Assembly (NCBI GenBank): GCA_963922205.1
Contig: CAWUHX010000206.1
Span: 496,001 to 560,000, forward strand
Direction of reading: 5' to 3'
DNA: 64,000 nucleotides
DNA from: Romanomermis culicivorax
Lineage: Eukaryota; Nematoda; Enoplea; Mermithida; Mermithidae
Under the pieces are notes generated by a model that saw only the letters and a list, made by a program, of their open reading frames with translations, was not told the DNA's origin and searched no databases. The position numbers were made by a program, and so were the translations under genes. Positions 9,292 to 20,464 of this stretch are shown here, in pieces; the stretch's first letter is position 1, and every line of letters starts with the position of its first letter.

Positions 9292-10257
9292 ATAAACGAT
9301 TAACTGTTGGTGTAATTGTGATATTATATATGGAATTACGAGCTGGACACTGATGATCCTCAACAATTCCTATCTCTTTCGCGCAATAACAATCAAAAAT
9401 ACACCCATTAAAGATGTCTTGTATAACTAACTCAGCACATATAATTATAAATAATTTTTCACCTTTTACTACTTGCTCATCAAAAAACCATGGAATATCT
9501 AAACCCGGAACACGTAACTCACAAATACGTCTGGTTTCGGTGTCCAACGAATTGGTATCCGACGCTGAATCGTAGTCTGGATCATTCAAACAATTGATGA
9601 AGAGATCATTAATAAACGACGTTTGAACGCTAGCTTCCTTTTGATCTTCACGAGCATTGCTTTGCTCTCCGGCGAATTTTGTAGCATGAATCCCTTCTTC
9701 TTCTTTAATTATTTTCTTATCTGTAGCGACTTCTTCTTCTTTAACGATTTTCGGGGTAGAACCATCTTTTCCAGCAACGTCGTCGTTTTCGTTTGTTTTG
9801 CGTTTTATCGCTAGCTGTAAATTTGCTGCTAAAGCGTTGTACTCGTTTGAAATAGCTGGCGCTATCTCATGTATCATATTGGTCCAGCGCCAAAATTGCT
9901 AAAGAATAAAACATTATATTTTAAAAGAAAGAAAGAATTCATATATCAACTCACTTCTTTAGATAAACACCATGTCGTTCCATTAAACAAATTGTTAAAT
10001 CGTACTGTAACCCCGTCGCTCTCGACCAGCATTTTATAACCAAGGTTGATGCCACATCGACCTCCATGTGAAAATGTCTTTTCGATAATATTGACATTGC
10101 GACCTAGTATACCGTATTGTGGTAAAATGAGCTTGAATCCGCGACCGTACGCCTCTTTTGTTTTAGGGTCGACGTTACGAAAATAGATTGACACGTATCT
10201 ACCTTCAACCACTACAAATAATGCCATGTTTTCCTCTAACATAAACTGGTGTTCCAT
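9221..10257 (-). CDS. Two-exon Polinton protein with Cys-rich C-terminal part, function unknown
   Basis: First gene of the minus-strand cluster. Exon 1 runs 10257-9955 (ATG at 10255-10257) and exon 2 9898-9221. The 56-bp intron has donor gtgagt and acceptor tttag and joins the exons at a codon boundary, giving 326 residues. The N-terminal 100 residues are a compact beta-rich-looking domain (FVVVEGRYVSIYFRN ... GINLGYKML). The middle is acidic and Lys/Glu-rich. The C-terminal part has GCIFDCYCAKEIG and EDHQCPA, a Cys/His pattern seen in a Polinton protein of unknown role. A single-stranded-DNA-binding (PC4-like) domain at the N-terminus is possible but not demonstrated. Confidence 0.7.
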
Positions 10258-10370
10258 TTTTGAAAATTCTTGAAGAAATATTAAAGAGAGAGAGAGAAGA
10301 AGAAGAAGCGAGTAGTTTTTGTAGCAACAAAACAGATAAATGTATAAAGTGTTCAAAATTTTTGAGTAAA

Positions 10371-10510
10371 AGGAGGTTATAGTTATAATAAAATAACCAA
10401 GATATATAGCTTATAGCTGTAAGAGGAGGAGTTATAGGCATAATAAATATTCAAGACATATATCCTACAGTATTCTACTATTCTGAGAAGTATATGAGAG
10501 GAGGAGCTAT
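10371..10510 (-). promoter_or_regulatory. Array of GGAGGAG(C/T)TATA motifs before the minus-strand cluster
   Basis: Three copies of a purine-rich motif, aggaggttat (10371-10380), gaggaggagttata (10423-10436) and gaggaggagctat (10498-10510), alternate with caaga(t/c)atata at roughly 60-75 bp spacing. They lie upstream of the minus-strand gene starting at 10257. They resemble the GGCGGAGCTA copies at 6423 and 6471. Confidence 0.45.
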
Positions 10511-10634
10511 GATCTACAAAAATAAAATAAAATGTGTTTATGTTGTATGGTAACCTTTGAGATCAAAGCTAGAAAAATATATGTGTTTTATGTGTTATAG
10601 TAATTATCAAGGTCAGAGCTATAGAAGCAATATA

Positions 10635-10888
10635 GCCACGTGCGCATGAGTTATAAGGGTCTTTAAAGCTTTTCCACATAAAAAAAAAGATGGTGCAACA
10701 GGGTTATAAGCAGCTATTACAGTTATTTTATAGCTTCAAGAATCAAAACAAAAATACTAGGGTTGTACAGTAAAACAGGTTTTCAACTGGTTTTAACTGG
10801 TTATATGCTAATAAAATAAGCTAAAGAAATGATATGGGCACGTGTTCATGAGTTATAGAGGTCTTTAAAGCTTTCCCATCATAAAAAA
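10635..10888. repeat. Duplicated E-box block in the central divergent region
   Basis: Two related blocks of about 50 bp at 10635-10680 and 10836-10888 share CACGTG (10637 and 10839), a CATGAGTTATA element, GTCTTTAAAGCTTT and a following A-rich run. They sit between the divergent polymerase and minus-strand genes. They may be promoter or replication signals; this is inference. The rest of 10511-11062 is AT-rich without coding sequence. Confidence 0.5.
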
Positions 10889-11062
10889 GAAAAGTACCAC
10901 ATTAACCCCATAAATAATAATTAAATCTCTACCATAAAATTAATAGTTTTTTGCTAATTTATAAAAATTTTCTATTATTACTGTATAAGTTTTTGATGAA
11001 TAGGTTGTTTTCTATTTTTCTAGTTTATAATTTTATATTTTCTAGATTAGATAATTTTTATA

Positions 11063-14000
11063 ATGAAACCTATTTATGAGGATATTACTTCGGACGAAGA
11101 CGACATGCCTATGGAAATTTTAGAAGATATTACTTCTGATGAAGACGATGAAACAATAGTGAATGAGTCTTCAGAGAATATTACCTCCGAGAAAGAAGAA
11201 GAAGAAGAAACACTCGATAATAATAATATTTTGGAAGAAGAAGAAGAAGAAGAAGAAGAAGAAGAAGGAACTGTTTTAGATTATGATGATGAAGATGATC
11301 AATACAAAAGTTATACGCCTCACAGTTCTGATGAGGAAGAAATTTACGAAACAGCTCAAATTGGTGGTGGTGGTGGTATTGAGGGTAGTGGAGGTGTAAC
11401 GAATGCATCTTTTGTTGCGGATGATTTTTTCGAACTAGGTCAACCCAGTACCGTAAATATTAGGCGTTTTAATACCGAAGGTCACGAGTACTCTGTGAAC
11501 TTTCGTAATACCGAACATATGGACGATTTAAATGCTCAAATAGTGCCAACGTTTCAATGTATAGTAGAGCGAATTTCTGAGAATGTCGCTGATAATGCGT
11601 TTATAGGGTTTTCCTTTGACCATCCAGATTTGACAAAAGGTCGTGTTTTGATACCTTTTAGACCGAAACATGCTTTAACTGGAGACTTGATTGTAAACAC
11701 TCTTAACGCTGTTCTTCAATCAAATGAGCAACTACAAATTGATAGTCGTCAGTCTACAATTTGTACCATTGTTGTAACACCACCTGAGGGTAGCGGTAAG
11801 CTGATTAAAATTACTTATGTAAGATTTTTATTTATTTATTTATTTATTTAAGGTATTCACAATGCTCATCAATATTTAAAACATAATGATTTTCTAAAAG
11901 ATAAACGCTGTATTATTCAAATCAGCAACACGGATGATTTATGTTTTGCTAGAGCTCTAGTTGTTGCTAGAGCTTACATTCATAAAAAAGATAAGAATGC
12001 TGAGCACAAATGGGAAAGTATTCGAAAATCTGACAAGTCACATCTGCTGCAAACAAAGGTTGCTAAAGAACTGATGACCTTAGCAGGCTTAGCTAATCAT
12101 CAAGGAGCTTGCGGTTTTCATCAGTGGGAACAATTGCAAACTGTTTTATTACCCGATTATCAAATCAAAGTTTTTAGCAAAGAACGCTTTAAAGATTTAA
12201 TATTTAGAGGTTAGAGTTTTTTTATTTGTCTGTTATTGTGTACGTATTTAGAGTTTTAAGGACCTGAAGCAACACATGTTTTGAATATTTACCACCATAA
12301 TAATCATTACTCCGTCATTACAAAGATGCCTGGATTTTTTGACCGCGGCTATTTTTGTCCTCATTGCGATCTGGCTTACAACAACAAAATGGAACACAGA
12401 TGCAGAAACGTTTGTCCTCTGTGTTACAATACACCTCCCTGTAATCAATTTAATGCTCGAAAATGCAAAGATTGTCTGCGATATTTCAAAAACGATAAGT
12501 GTTTTGCTCGACACAAGCTTGTTTTTAATCAAAGAAGTCAATCGAAATGTCAAAAAACAGGGGTATCTATTTGCGATCGTTTCAAAGTGTGCGAACAATG
12601 TGATACACTGGTTCGACGAGCACATTCTAATCCTCATAATTGCGGTTATTTTGAATGCAAAACATGCAAGAAAAGCGTACCTAAAAAAGGTATTAGATAT
12701 GGTGTAATTATTTATTTTATTTTATTTTATATGAAAATTTTTATTTTAGATCATTTATGTTTTATGCAACCTGTTGGTAACGAACAAATTGAAGAGGAAG
12801 AAGATATATTTGAAACAAATGTTGATGAGGATGAGTGTCTAGATGATAATGAAACAGGAATTACCGATAAATGTCCTGTTAATCAAAAATTTGTTTTTTA
12901 TGATTTTGAGACTACACAGGAAAAAATTCTACGACAAAGCGAGTTAGGGGATGTGTTCGAACATGAACCAAATTTATGTGTTGTCCATACTCTATGCGAT
13001 CAGTGTCGTCAAAACGAGGGAGATTTTTGCTGCAATACATGCGGTCAACGCGAACGTATTTTCAAAGGATCTACATGTCTAAATGATTTCTGCGAATACC
13101 TTTTTGCAAAAGGTATGAAAAACATTACTGCAATAGCGCATAATTCTCGAGGATTCGATGGACAATTTATAATGCAGTTTTTGTATCGTAATGGACATCA
13201 TAAACTACATATCATTAATAAGGGTGAATTAGTAAATTGTTTATAGTTTTTCATTTTCATCTATTTATTTATTTTTAGGTTTAGAGTTGATGTGTATCAA
13301 AGTAGGGTCGATAAAAATTATTGATTCTCTGAACTTTCTTCCGATGCCTTTGGGGGCTTTACCGAAAACATTTGGAATAAGTGAAATATGTAAAGGATAT
13401 TTCCCTCATTTCTTTAATAGTAAAGAAAATTACGGATATATTGGCTCATATCCATCACCCAATATGTACGGTTACAATGCTATGAAACCTGCGGCTCGTG
13501 CCACGTTTCTGGAGTGGTATAATCGAAAGCTTGGAGCAGTAAGTTTGCAAAAGTATAAAGTTTTGCATTTAAATGCATCATTGTTTAGGGTTGTCAATTT
13601 AATTTTGATAATGAGTTAATTGACTACTGTCGTAGCGATGTGCAAGTTTTACGACAATGTTGTATGAAATTTGGCGATATTTTTATGGAAGAAACAAATG
13701 TCGATCCTTTTGAAAATTCAATAACCATTGCTAGTGCTTGCAACTTAGTTTTCCGACATTTATTTTTGAAGCCAGATACTATTGGTGTAATACCATACAA
13801 AGGTTATGGTAAAGAAGAAAGACAATCTGTTATAGCCTTAAAATGGTTGAAGTGGTTAGTCCATAAAAATGAAAAATTGTATATTCGACATAAACTTAAT
13901 GGTGGCGAAGTTCAAATTGGAAGATTCAGAGTTGATGGTTTATCAGGTAGTTTTGTTCAAATTTTTGAAATTTTAATATTTATATGTTTGCTCATTAAGA

Positions 14001-15888
14001 CACGACAATTTATGAATTTCACCGTTGTTATTGGCATGGTTGCCCTAAATGTATGAAAAATAGATATCAATTAACAGCCGATAATAATACAAAAGCAGTC
14101 GATGCATATGAGCGCACTTTTAACCGGGTTATGGAACTTCAAGCACTCGGTTATAGCGTAGTCGAAATGTGGGAGTGCAAGCTTTTACAACAACTTCACT
14201 CAGATCCCGAAATGAAAACATTTTTTGATACAGTCAAAATACCAGAACCTATAAATCCTCGAGAAGGTAAAATCTTGAATTGTTCTTTTTTATTTTGTCA
14301 AAAGTTTTCTTGTTTTAGCTTTCTTTGGCGGTCGCACTAATGCTGTAAAACTGTATCATAAAATTAAGTACAATGAAGATGGTACACCTGCAGAAAAGAT
14401 CAATTATGTAGATGTATGCAGTTTATACCCGTTTGTCAACAAATACGGGAAATACCCTACAGGTCATCCAAAAATCTTTACTGAAGATTTTGAAGAGGTC
14501 AATTCAACGTCACAACCTTATGAGGGGTTAATCAAGTGTAAGGTTTTACCACCTCCCAAACTCTTACATCCTGTTTTACCGTATCGACATGGTGGTAAAT
14601 TATTGTTTCCTTTATGCAAAACTTGCACGCATGATTCACAAAAGACCGCATGCGTGCATAACGACCAAGACAGAGCATTAGACGGTACATGGGTTACAAT
14701 AGAATTATATAAAGCCTTAGAGAAGGGATATAAGGTATATTGTTACGGTAATGGTTCTTTTTCTATGTATATTATTTTTTTGTTTCAGATCCTCAAGATT
14801 TTCGAGGTTTGGCATTATGATAATATTGAGCAATATCATCCAACCAAAAACCCCACTGGTGGTTTATTTACTCAATATGTCAATACCTTTATGAAAATGA
14901 AACTAGTAAATTTTATATTATGTAAATGTGACAGAATTTGATTGTAATTTTTATAGGAGAGTGAAGGCTATCCTGCTAAAGCTCAAACAGATGAGCAAAA
15001 ACGTGAATACGAGATGGAGGTCTACAATCGTGAGAATATTTCATTGGATTCTTCAAAAATTTTAAAAAATCCTGGAAAGAGGGCTTTGGCTAAATTAATG
15101 CTAAATTCTTCCTGGGGAAAAGTAACTATACATAGTTTTTTGTAATTCATTTAATTAATTTTATGTTTTTTTAGTTTGGTCAACGAAACAATATGGATAA
15201 GACTGTTATTCACAATGCACCCAAAGAATATTTTGAACTTGTGATGAATGTCGCCAACATTATTAAGAATGTTAGACTAATCAATGAACAATTGGTGTCA
15301 ACAACATATTGTCAACATGATGATTTTGCCGAAGTCATGGGAAATACTAACGCTGTTATTGCAGCTTATACGACGGCTCAAGCTCGATTAAAGTTATATT
15401 CTTACATTGAGCGATTAAAAAGTCGAGTATTGTATTTTGACACGGATAGTATTATTTACCTGTCAACAGTTGACAAACAACAATATCAAGTACCCACTGG
15501 TTGGTGTCTTGGTGAAATGACTGACGAGTTACGTGAATATGGTTCTGGATCTTACATTACCGAATTTGTTAGTGGAGGTCCTAAAAATTACGCCTACAGG
15601 TTGTACAGTCCCTCTACAGACCAATACCGTCACGTAATCAAAGTCCGCGGTATCACTTTGTCATCAGATACTATGAAAAAAGTTAATTTTTATTCGCTTT
15701 GTCGAATGATTTTTGCTTTTGTAAAAAACAATGGAAAAGAAGAAGTAGATGTACATAGTCTCCGTATAGAGCATCAGCAAGATCGTAAAGTTGTTACTCG
15801 TAAAACTTTGAAAAAATTTCGTATAGTATATGATAAACGTATTTTGAAACGTAATTTTTGTACATTTCCTTATGGTTGGACTAAATAA
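11063..15888 (+). CDS. Protein-primed DNA polymerase B of the Polinton, eleven exons
   Basis: Replicates the element. Exons: 11063-11795, 11853-12209, 12261-12689, 12750-13223, 13279-13538, 13589-13946, 14000-14266, 14319-14734, 14789-14905, 14957-15121, 15175-15888. All ten introns are 50-60 bp with gt...ag ends. The joined length is 4,290 bp, an exact multiple of three, giving 1,429 residues. Order: acidic repeats with EDITSDEDD, a Polinton N-terminal domain, a Cys-rich finger region (CPHCD...CRNVCPLC), exonuclease motifs FYDFETT (about 556), AHNSRGFDGQF and YCRSD, polymerase motif A (VDVCSLYP, about 987), motif B (LMLNSSWGKFG) and motif C (YFDTDS, about 1279). No internal stop remains. A Glu-repeat tract of GAA codons at 11235-11268 could be polymorphic. 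Confidence 0.92.
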
Positions 15889-16440
15889 TTTTACAATAAA
15901 GTAGAAAGTTGCATCGAATTAAAAATTTTTCTTTTTGATATGCAAAGATTTTTTCTTTTTTCTACATGTCTTTTACGACTATTTTTGATCATTTTTTATA
16001 ATAGACCTTCTTGGTCATTTTTGGCAGAACATCAAAATTCATACGCATGCACCCGTAAGGATAATGTTTCATCTCGTAATGACTCTCCCGAGAATTTACT
16101 CATTAAACAGACCATTACTGACCAATTTGACCGTTTGAGATTGACTTGAACGATCGTTCAGGAATGGGGCCTCCCAGCATATTTACGCCTGCAGGTGGCG
16201 CCCTTTTGTCAAAGGGGGTCCAGGGGCGCAAATTTTTGAAAGGCTTCTCCTGCCCACGGGGGAAGCCATTTTTACACACAATCGCTTTTTATTTCTTTTC
16301 CATTTTTTGTTCATTTTATGTTTTCCTTTTTCAACTACAGTAACACATTTATTACCCTAATTCCTCCATTACCATAATAGAAAAATTTACCGTAATTCTA
16401 CTATTACGGTAATTCCCAAATCTGTATCCTTTACCGTACG
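15889..16440. repeat. Inner tandem copy of the TIR unit (right side)
   Basis: This block repeats 16440-17000 in direct orientation with an offset of about 557 bp: the stretch 'cttggtcatttttggcag' occurs near 16011 and 16568, and both units end in a short dyad around 'ttaccgtaattcta'. It corresponds to the more decayed left block at 780-1160. No gene is seen between the polymerase stop and the TIR. Confidence 0.7.
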
Positions 16441-17222
16441 TCAACTCTCCAAATTTTCTACACGCTTTTTACGACCAGCTCGTTTGGTCATCTTTCTATA
16501 AAAGACCTTATTTGTCTACATGCTTTTTACGACCAGCTCGCTCTGGTCATTTTTATAAAAGACCTTCTTGGTCATTTTTGGCAGAACATCAAAATTTTTA
16601 CGCATGCACCCGTAAGGATAATGTTTCATTGCGTAATGACTCTCTCGAGATTTTACTCATTAAACAGACCATTACTGACCAGATTGACCATTCTGACATT
16701 TGTTGACTTGAACGATCGTTCAGAAAATGGGACCTCCGAAATATATTTACACCTGCAGGTGGCACCCTTTTGACAAAGGGGGTCCGGGGTGCAAATTTTT
16801 GTGGGCTTCCTCTTCCCAGAGGGGAAGCCGTTTTTACACACAATCACTTTTTATTTCTTTTCCATTTTTTGTTCATTTTAGTTTTCCTTTTTACGTTCAT
16901 CATTGATTTTCCTTTTCCACGCACAGTAACACATTTATTACCATAATCGAAAAAATTACCGTAATTCTACAATTACGGTAACTCTAGAACATACATTTTT
17001 AACTGTGCGACCTATAAATCGACCTATATGTTTACTGTACGACCTATAAATCGACGAAGAAATTAATCGTATATGTTTACTGTACGACCTGTAAATCCGA
17101 CAAAAGCAAAACGTGTATGTTTACTGTACGACCTATAAATCGGAAAAAAGTGACAAATTATAGGTCGTACACAAAAGATAGGAGTATCCTTAAGCGTACG
17201 ACCTATACGGTCCGGCCTTACT
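16440..17222. repeat. Right terminal inverted repeat of the Polinton
   Basis: The stretch 16440-17119 is the reverse complement of window positions 1 to about 680. It then continues outward to about 17222. The outer 200 bp contain four copies of a unit like TGTTTACTGTACGACCTA (near 17000, 17030, 17068 and 17118). The end is set at a 'ct'. The following six bases 'actgat' would be the target duplication, but the other copy is outside the window. Confidence 0.88.
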
Positions 17223-18721
17223 ACTGATACCTGTACATCTAAAAATGAATTTGTTCATTTAAAACTGCTCTTTTGGGTTTTTGCGCTCTCAAGAATCGCT
17301 CTTTCGTTGATTCGCCCTACTCGCTCTTATGAGATATGAAAAATAAATATCACATTATGATGAATGAGAGGAAATCAGTGTGGTTTCGAAGTATCAAAGA
17401 CTGATTTTTGACATTCGATTAGTTTGATATTGATACTTGATATTGTAACGAAGAGTGAAATTTTGTAAGATCTCATTTTTCCGACTAATGTAAAAAAAAG
17501 ATGTTTTTCATTTCTGTACAAATAGGTTTTCTTTTGCTGCAATTTCAGTTACTTTCGTTAAGTACTTTGTTTTCATCTTCTTCGCTACAATTAGGTACTC
17601 TCATTAAGTACTTTGTTTTCGTCTTTTTCTATTGTTTAACCATCATTCCGAGAAACACCAAAAATCTAATAATTACAAAAATATCCAACAATGGGCCTGT
17701 GCACACAGCAGGGCCCTTTTCGATAATGCACATAAAATTATGCAAAAGCCCAAATGTATGCAAAACACGAGCCGCACAGTATGGCACCTGTGCACTGGGA
17801 TGGGCGGTCCAAAAGACTGCCCAACTTTGATTGGTTCCACGACTACGTCCTTATGGATAGTCAATACGAGAATCGAGGAGATTCTCATTCTTACTCTTCG
17901 ACGACTTTCGGTTCTCACGCTTACGTTTTGGGAACCATTTTTTTCGAGCGTAGGGTCGTCCCTACAACACTGTAATTGTCGACTTTTCAAGCGCCAGGGA
18001 ACCTGCCCTACGGCCAACGACGATTGGATCGTCATCCTTTGCTCACTTTTGGGGCTTTTGCATCGCATACAGTATACCCGTGTAATCGCCCGCAACTTTT
18101 CTTTCGACTATCGGAACGACGGACGTTTTAACTGGAACTTAATTTCGTGTAACTATTCAATTTGTTATTTATTTTAAATATTAAAATATCCAAAAGCCCC
18201 CCTTTTCGCATTTCGACGTCACATCGGCGTGACAATATCATAACCATTTCTGATATTTTCGACACCCAAACACGTTGAATGTATAAAAATTGGATATATC
18301 AATTACATAACACTATTCCTTACATAACTTGGTGTGGGTTTTGTGACGTGTGCAGCACAATTGTGTCCAAAACACTTGCACCGTTAATGAGTTGTATTTT
18401 CCTTTTTTGGACACACTGTATATCTTTAATAAAATTAGGGATACGCTCTTATGAGTCTGGCTCTTATGGACACACCCCGGTGAAAGTAGATTCTCGTGCC
18501 AGCTCCCGCAGAACACCAATGGGATAAGTGGTCAGATTTCCGAATCCGATTCTGTAAATTCGGTAGACTTCTATTTAAACTATTATAAGGTCAATGAACC
18601 TTTTTTAATTTAGAAATAACTTATCCTTGCAAAACTTGGCACTTGAAGAATAACTTCCATGAATAAATTATACATACATCCAACACCAAATTTTTTCTCT
18701 AAATGCGGCGCGGAACGATTT
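17223..18721. other. Host intergenic DNA without recognised gene
   Basis: Several overlapping frames of 70-180 codons occur between 17500 and 18530, but none shows a recognisable domain, and frames on both strands are open together. A palindromic 'gcataaaattatgcaaaagccc' stretch at about 17726-17748 and 'gggcttttgcat' at 18052 suggest a decayed inverted-repeat element. I assign nothing coding here. Confidence 0.4.
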
Positions 18722-19057
18722 CTAAAAATATTGCAACAATTTGGCCCGAAACAAATTTGCATAAAATAGAATGTAGTCGTTGAATATCTTTTCGGTCGAT
18801 TGGACGAATTGTTTGACTTGATCCGATTCGTGTTGCAAGTAAAGATAAAGGAACAAATAGATTGTGGTCAATAAGAGGAGGAAGCTCAACAAGATTAAAA
18901 AACCAAGTTTCGTGGCCTTTTTCTTTTCAGCTTTTTGGCCAGCTCGTCGTTTAAATTGTTTGGAGTCTTTTTTGGCTTTTTTATTCTCCTGAGTTCCTAT
19001 TTGTTGCCGATATTGGTCGACCGGAGCCGATTTTGCCGCCGCGTCCTTACGGGCCAT
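18722..19057 (-). CDS. TRIQK: TRIQK homologue, triple QxxK/R motif protein
   Basis: Small membrane protein of animals, probably in the endoplasmic reticulum. The start is the ATG at 19055-19057, which gives the family N-terminus MARKDAAAKSAPVDQYRQQI; the open frame reaches 31 codons further upstream but these do not fit the family. After a Lys/Gln-rich section with QxxK/R motifs (QENK, QFKR) there is one transmembrane segment at about residues 52-72 (LGFLILLSFLLLLTTIYLFLY). The product has 111 residues against 86 in human, the excess being at the C-terminus. It may be a single-exon coding gene, or the last residues may come from an intron read-through. It lies about 1.5 kb from the Polinton end. 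Confidence 0.8.
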   Translation of the reverse strand: MARKDAAAKSAPVDQYRQQIGTQENKKAKKDSKQFKRRAGQKAEKKKATKLGFLILLSFLLLLTTIYLFLYLYLQHESDQVKQFVQSTEKIFNDYILFYANLFRAKLLQYF

Positions 19058-19279
19058 TTGTGCGCTAATTTCTATAAAGTTGATCAATAAGTTACAAATC
19101 GATTGAGGAAGAATAAGTGTATCTATGCAGTTTGCAGCAAACTTGGGCAATGTGCTTTTGTTTTCAATCGACTAGTGCATTCAACTGACAGGAAACCAAA
19201 AATCAACAATCTTTGATCATTTTCGACAAAACATCAAAAATCGTATTAATTTCGAGCTGAAAACAAATCAAAAATCCAG

Positions 19280-19553
19280 GGACCGGTTTCACCAAAGAGA
19301 TTTGACCACCAGCTGTGAGATGCAGCTTAAGCTGTAAGATGCAGCTTAAGCTGTAGCTTAACTCCATATGCTATGCAGTTGCCGTTAAGGTGCAGCTCAG
19401 CTCCATCTCAACTCAAACACACAAAACATATCGAGAAAGTTAAGCTGCAGCTAGCAGAGCTGCACTTTAACGGCAATGGTAAAACACATAGAGTTAAGCT
19501 TCAGCTCAAGTCGCAGCTCAGCTGGAGCTAAAGTCTCTGATGAAACCGGTCCC
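19280..19553. mobile_element. Palindromic MITE with GGGACCGGTTTCA ends
   Basis: The ends GGGACCGGTTTCACCA (19280) and TGATGAAACCGGTCCC (to 19553) are inverted repeats. The interior is full of AGCTTAAGCTG/GCAGCTCAGCT subrepeats, so the 274-bp unit can fold over its whole length. No coding capacity. Confidence 0.75.
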
Positions 19554-20464
19554 AGATTCTTGAACCAACAAGAATTTTCCCCATTTCCCAGCGCTGGACT
19601 GCATATTTCACAAAAGTTAATAATCGATTATTGCATCGTTAATTCATGATCACAATTTCCACTGTAAAAACCTATTCGAAACAAGTCGTGAATTTAAACA
19701 ACGTTTTCAGCGCTCGTTGACAAACATTTTAAAAAAGTATCTACCCATTTGCAAAATGCAACGTTATCTGCTAAATATGGCCTGTACGGTTCTTATCACT
19801 CATCAGTACACAAATAGAAAAGTTAGCTACAAGAAAAATGAGGTAAAAAACAAACATAAATTTAAAAATGAACGGTATGAGTGGAAGAAAGACAAAAGCT
19901 TACACAAAAAAGGAACATCGAAACAAGCGATAACAGTAAATCTAAATCAGAACACGAAAACACCAAAAATTAGCAAATAATGCGGGCAAAAGCACTGCAA
20001 AATGATGGAACTGAAAAGAGAAAGGCGAAGAAAGGTCACATAATAACACGTGCTTGAGTAAATGGGAATGAATGGAACAGTAAGACGAAGTAGAAAATCG
20101 AAAAATACAGACATCAATCGTAGAGCAAAACAAGATGAGATTTTTCACGCCAATAAAGAGGCATTGAATAAATGAATGCGGAGCGAGAAGAGCTTCCACA
20201 AAACAAGATGACGAAGCTCATCTGTGATAACACTCACAATAAGCCTTAACCCAAAAACTGGTGTTATGACAACAAGAGTAAGAGCAGGTGTCCTGCTTGG
20301 GAAATTGTTAAAAAATTCAGTTACGATAGAATACTGGTAAACAAAGAATTGCCAAACCACAGGTGAGCAGCTAACTTTGAGCTGATGATATATTTTTTAA
20401 AATCTAAACAAAAAATTAATCGGGTTTCAGAAGCCTAATGAAGTTCCAGAGTTGATGAGATATA

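Larger units (their letters stand above)
1..17222. mobile_element. Polinton/Maverick virus-like DNA transposon, nearly complete
   Basis: Seen: long near-identical inverted repeats enclose a protein-primed family B polymerase on the plus strand and, on the minus strand, a retroviral-type integrase, an adenain-like protease, a major capsid protein and a penton-like protein. This gene set defines Polintons. The window begins inside the left TIR, so the left tip and the target duplication cannot be checked. The right end is placed at the 'ct' at 17221-17222 because Polinton ends usually read AG...CT; this is inference. Every protein-coding frame is open once introns are removed. No FtsK/HerA-type packaging ATPase was found. 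Confidence 0.95.

Noticed and set aside
11796-11851. Continuation of polymerase exon 1 to the stop at 11851 as a separate 262-residue protein
   Set aside because: A donor at 11796 joins in frame to the next exon and restores the polymerase domain order; the tail codes only TTTA repeats.
17632-18177. 181-codon frame on the plus strand overlapping open frames on the minus strand
   Set aside because: No domain, no splice or start support; probably part of a decayed repeat.
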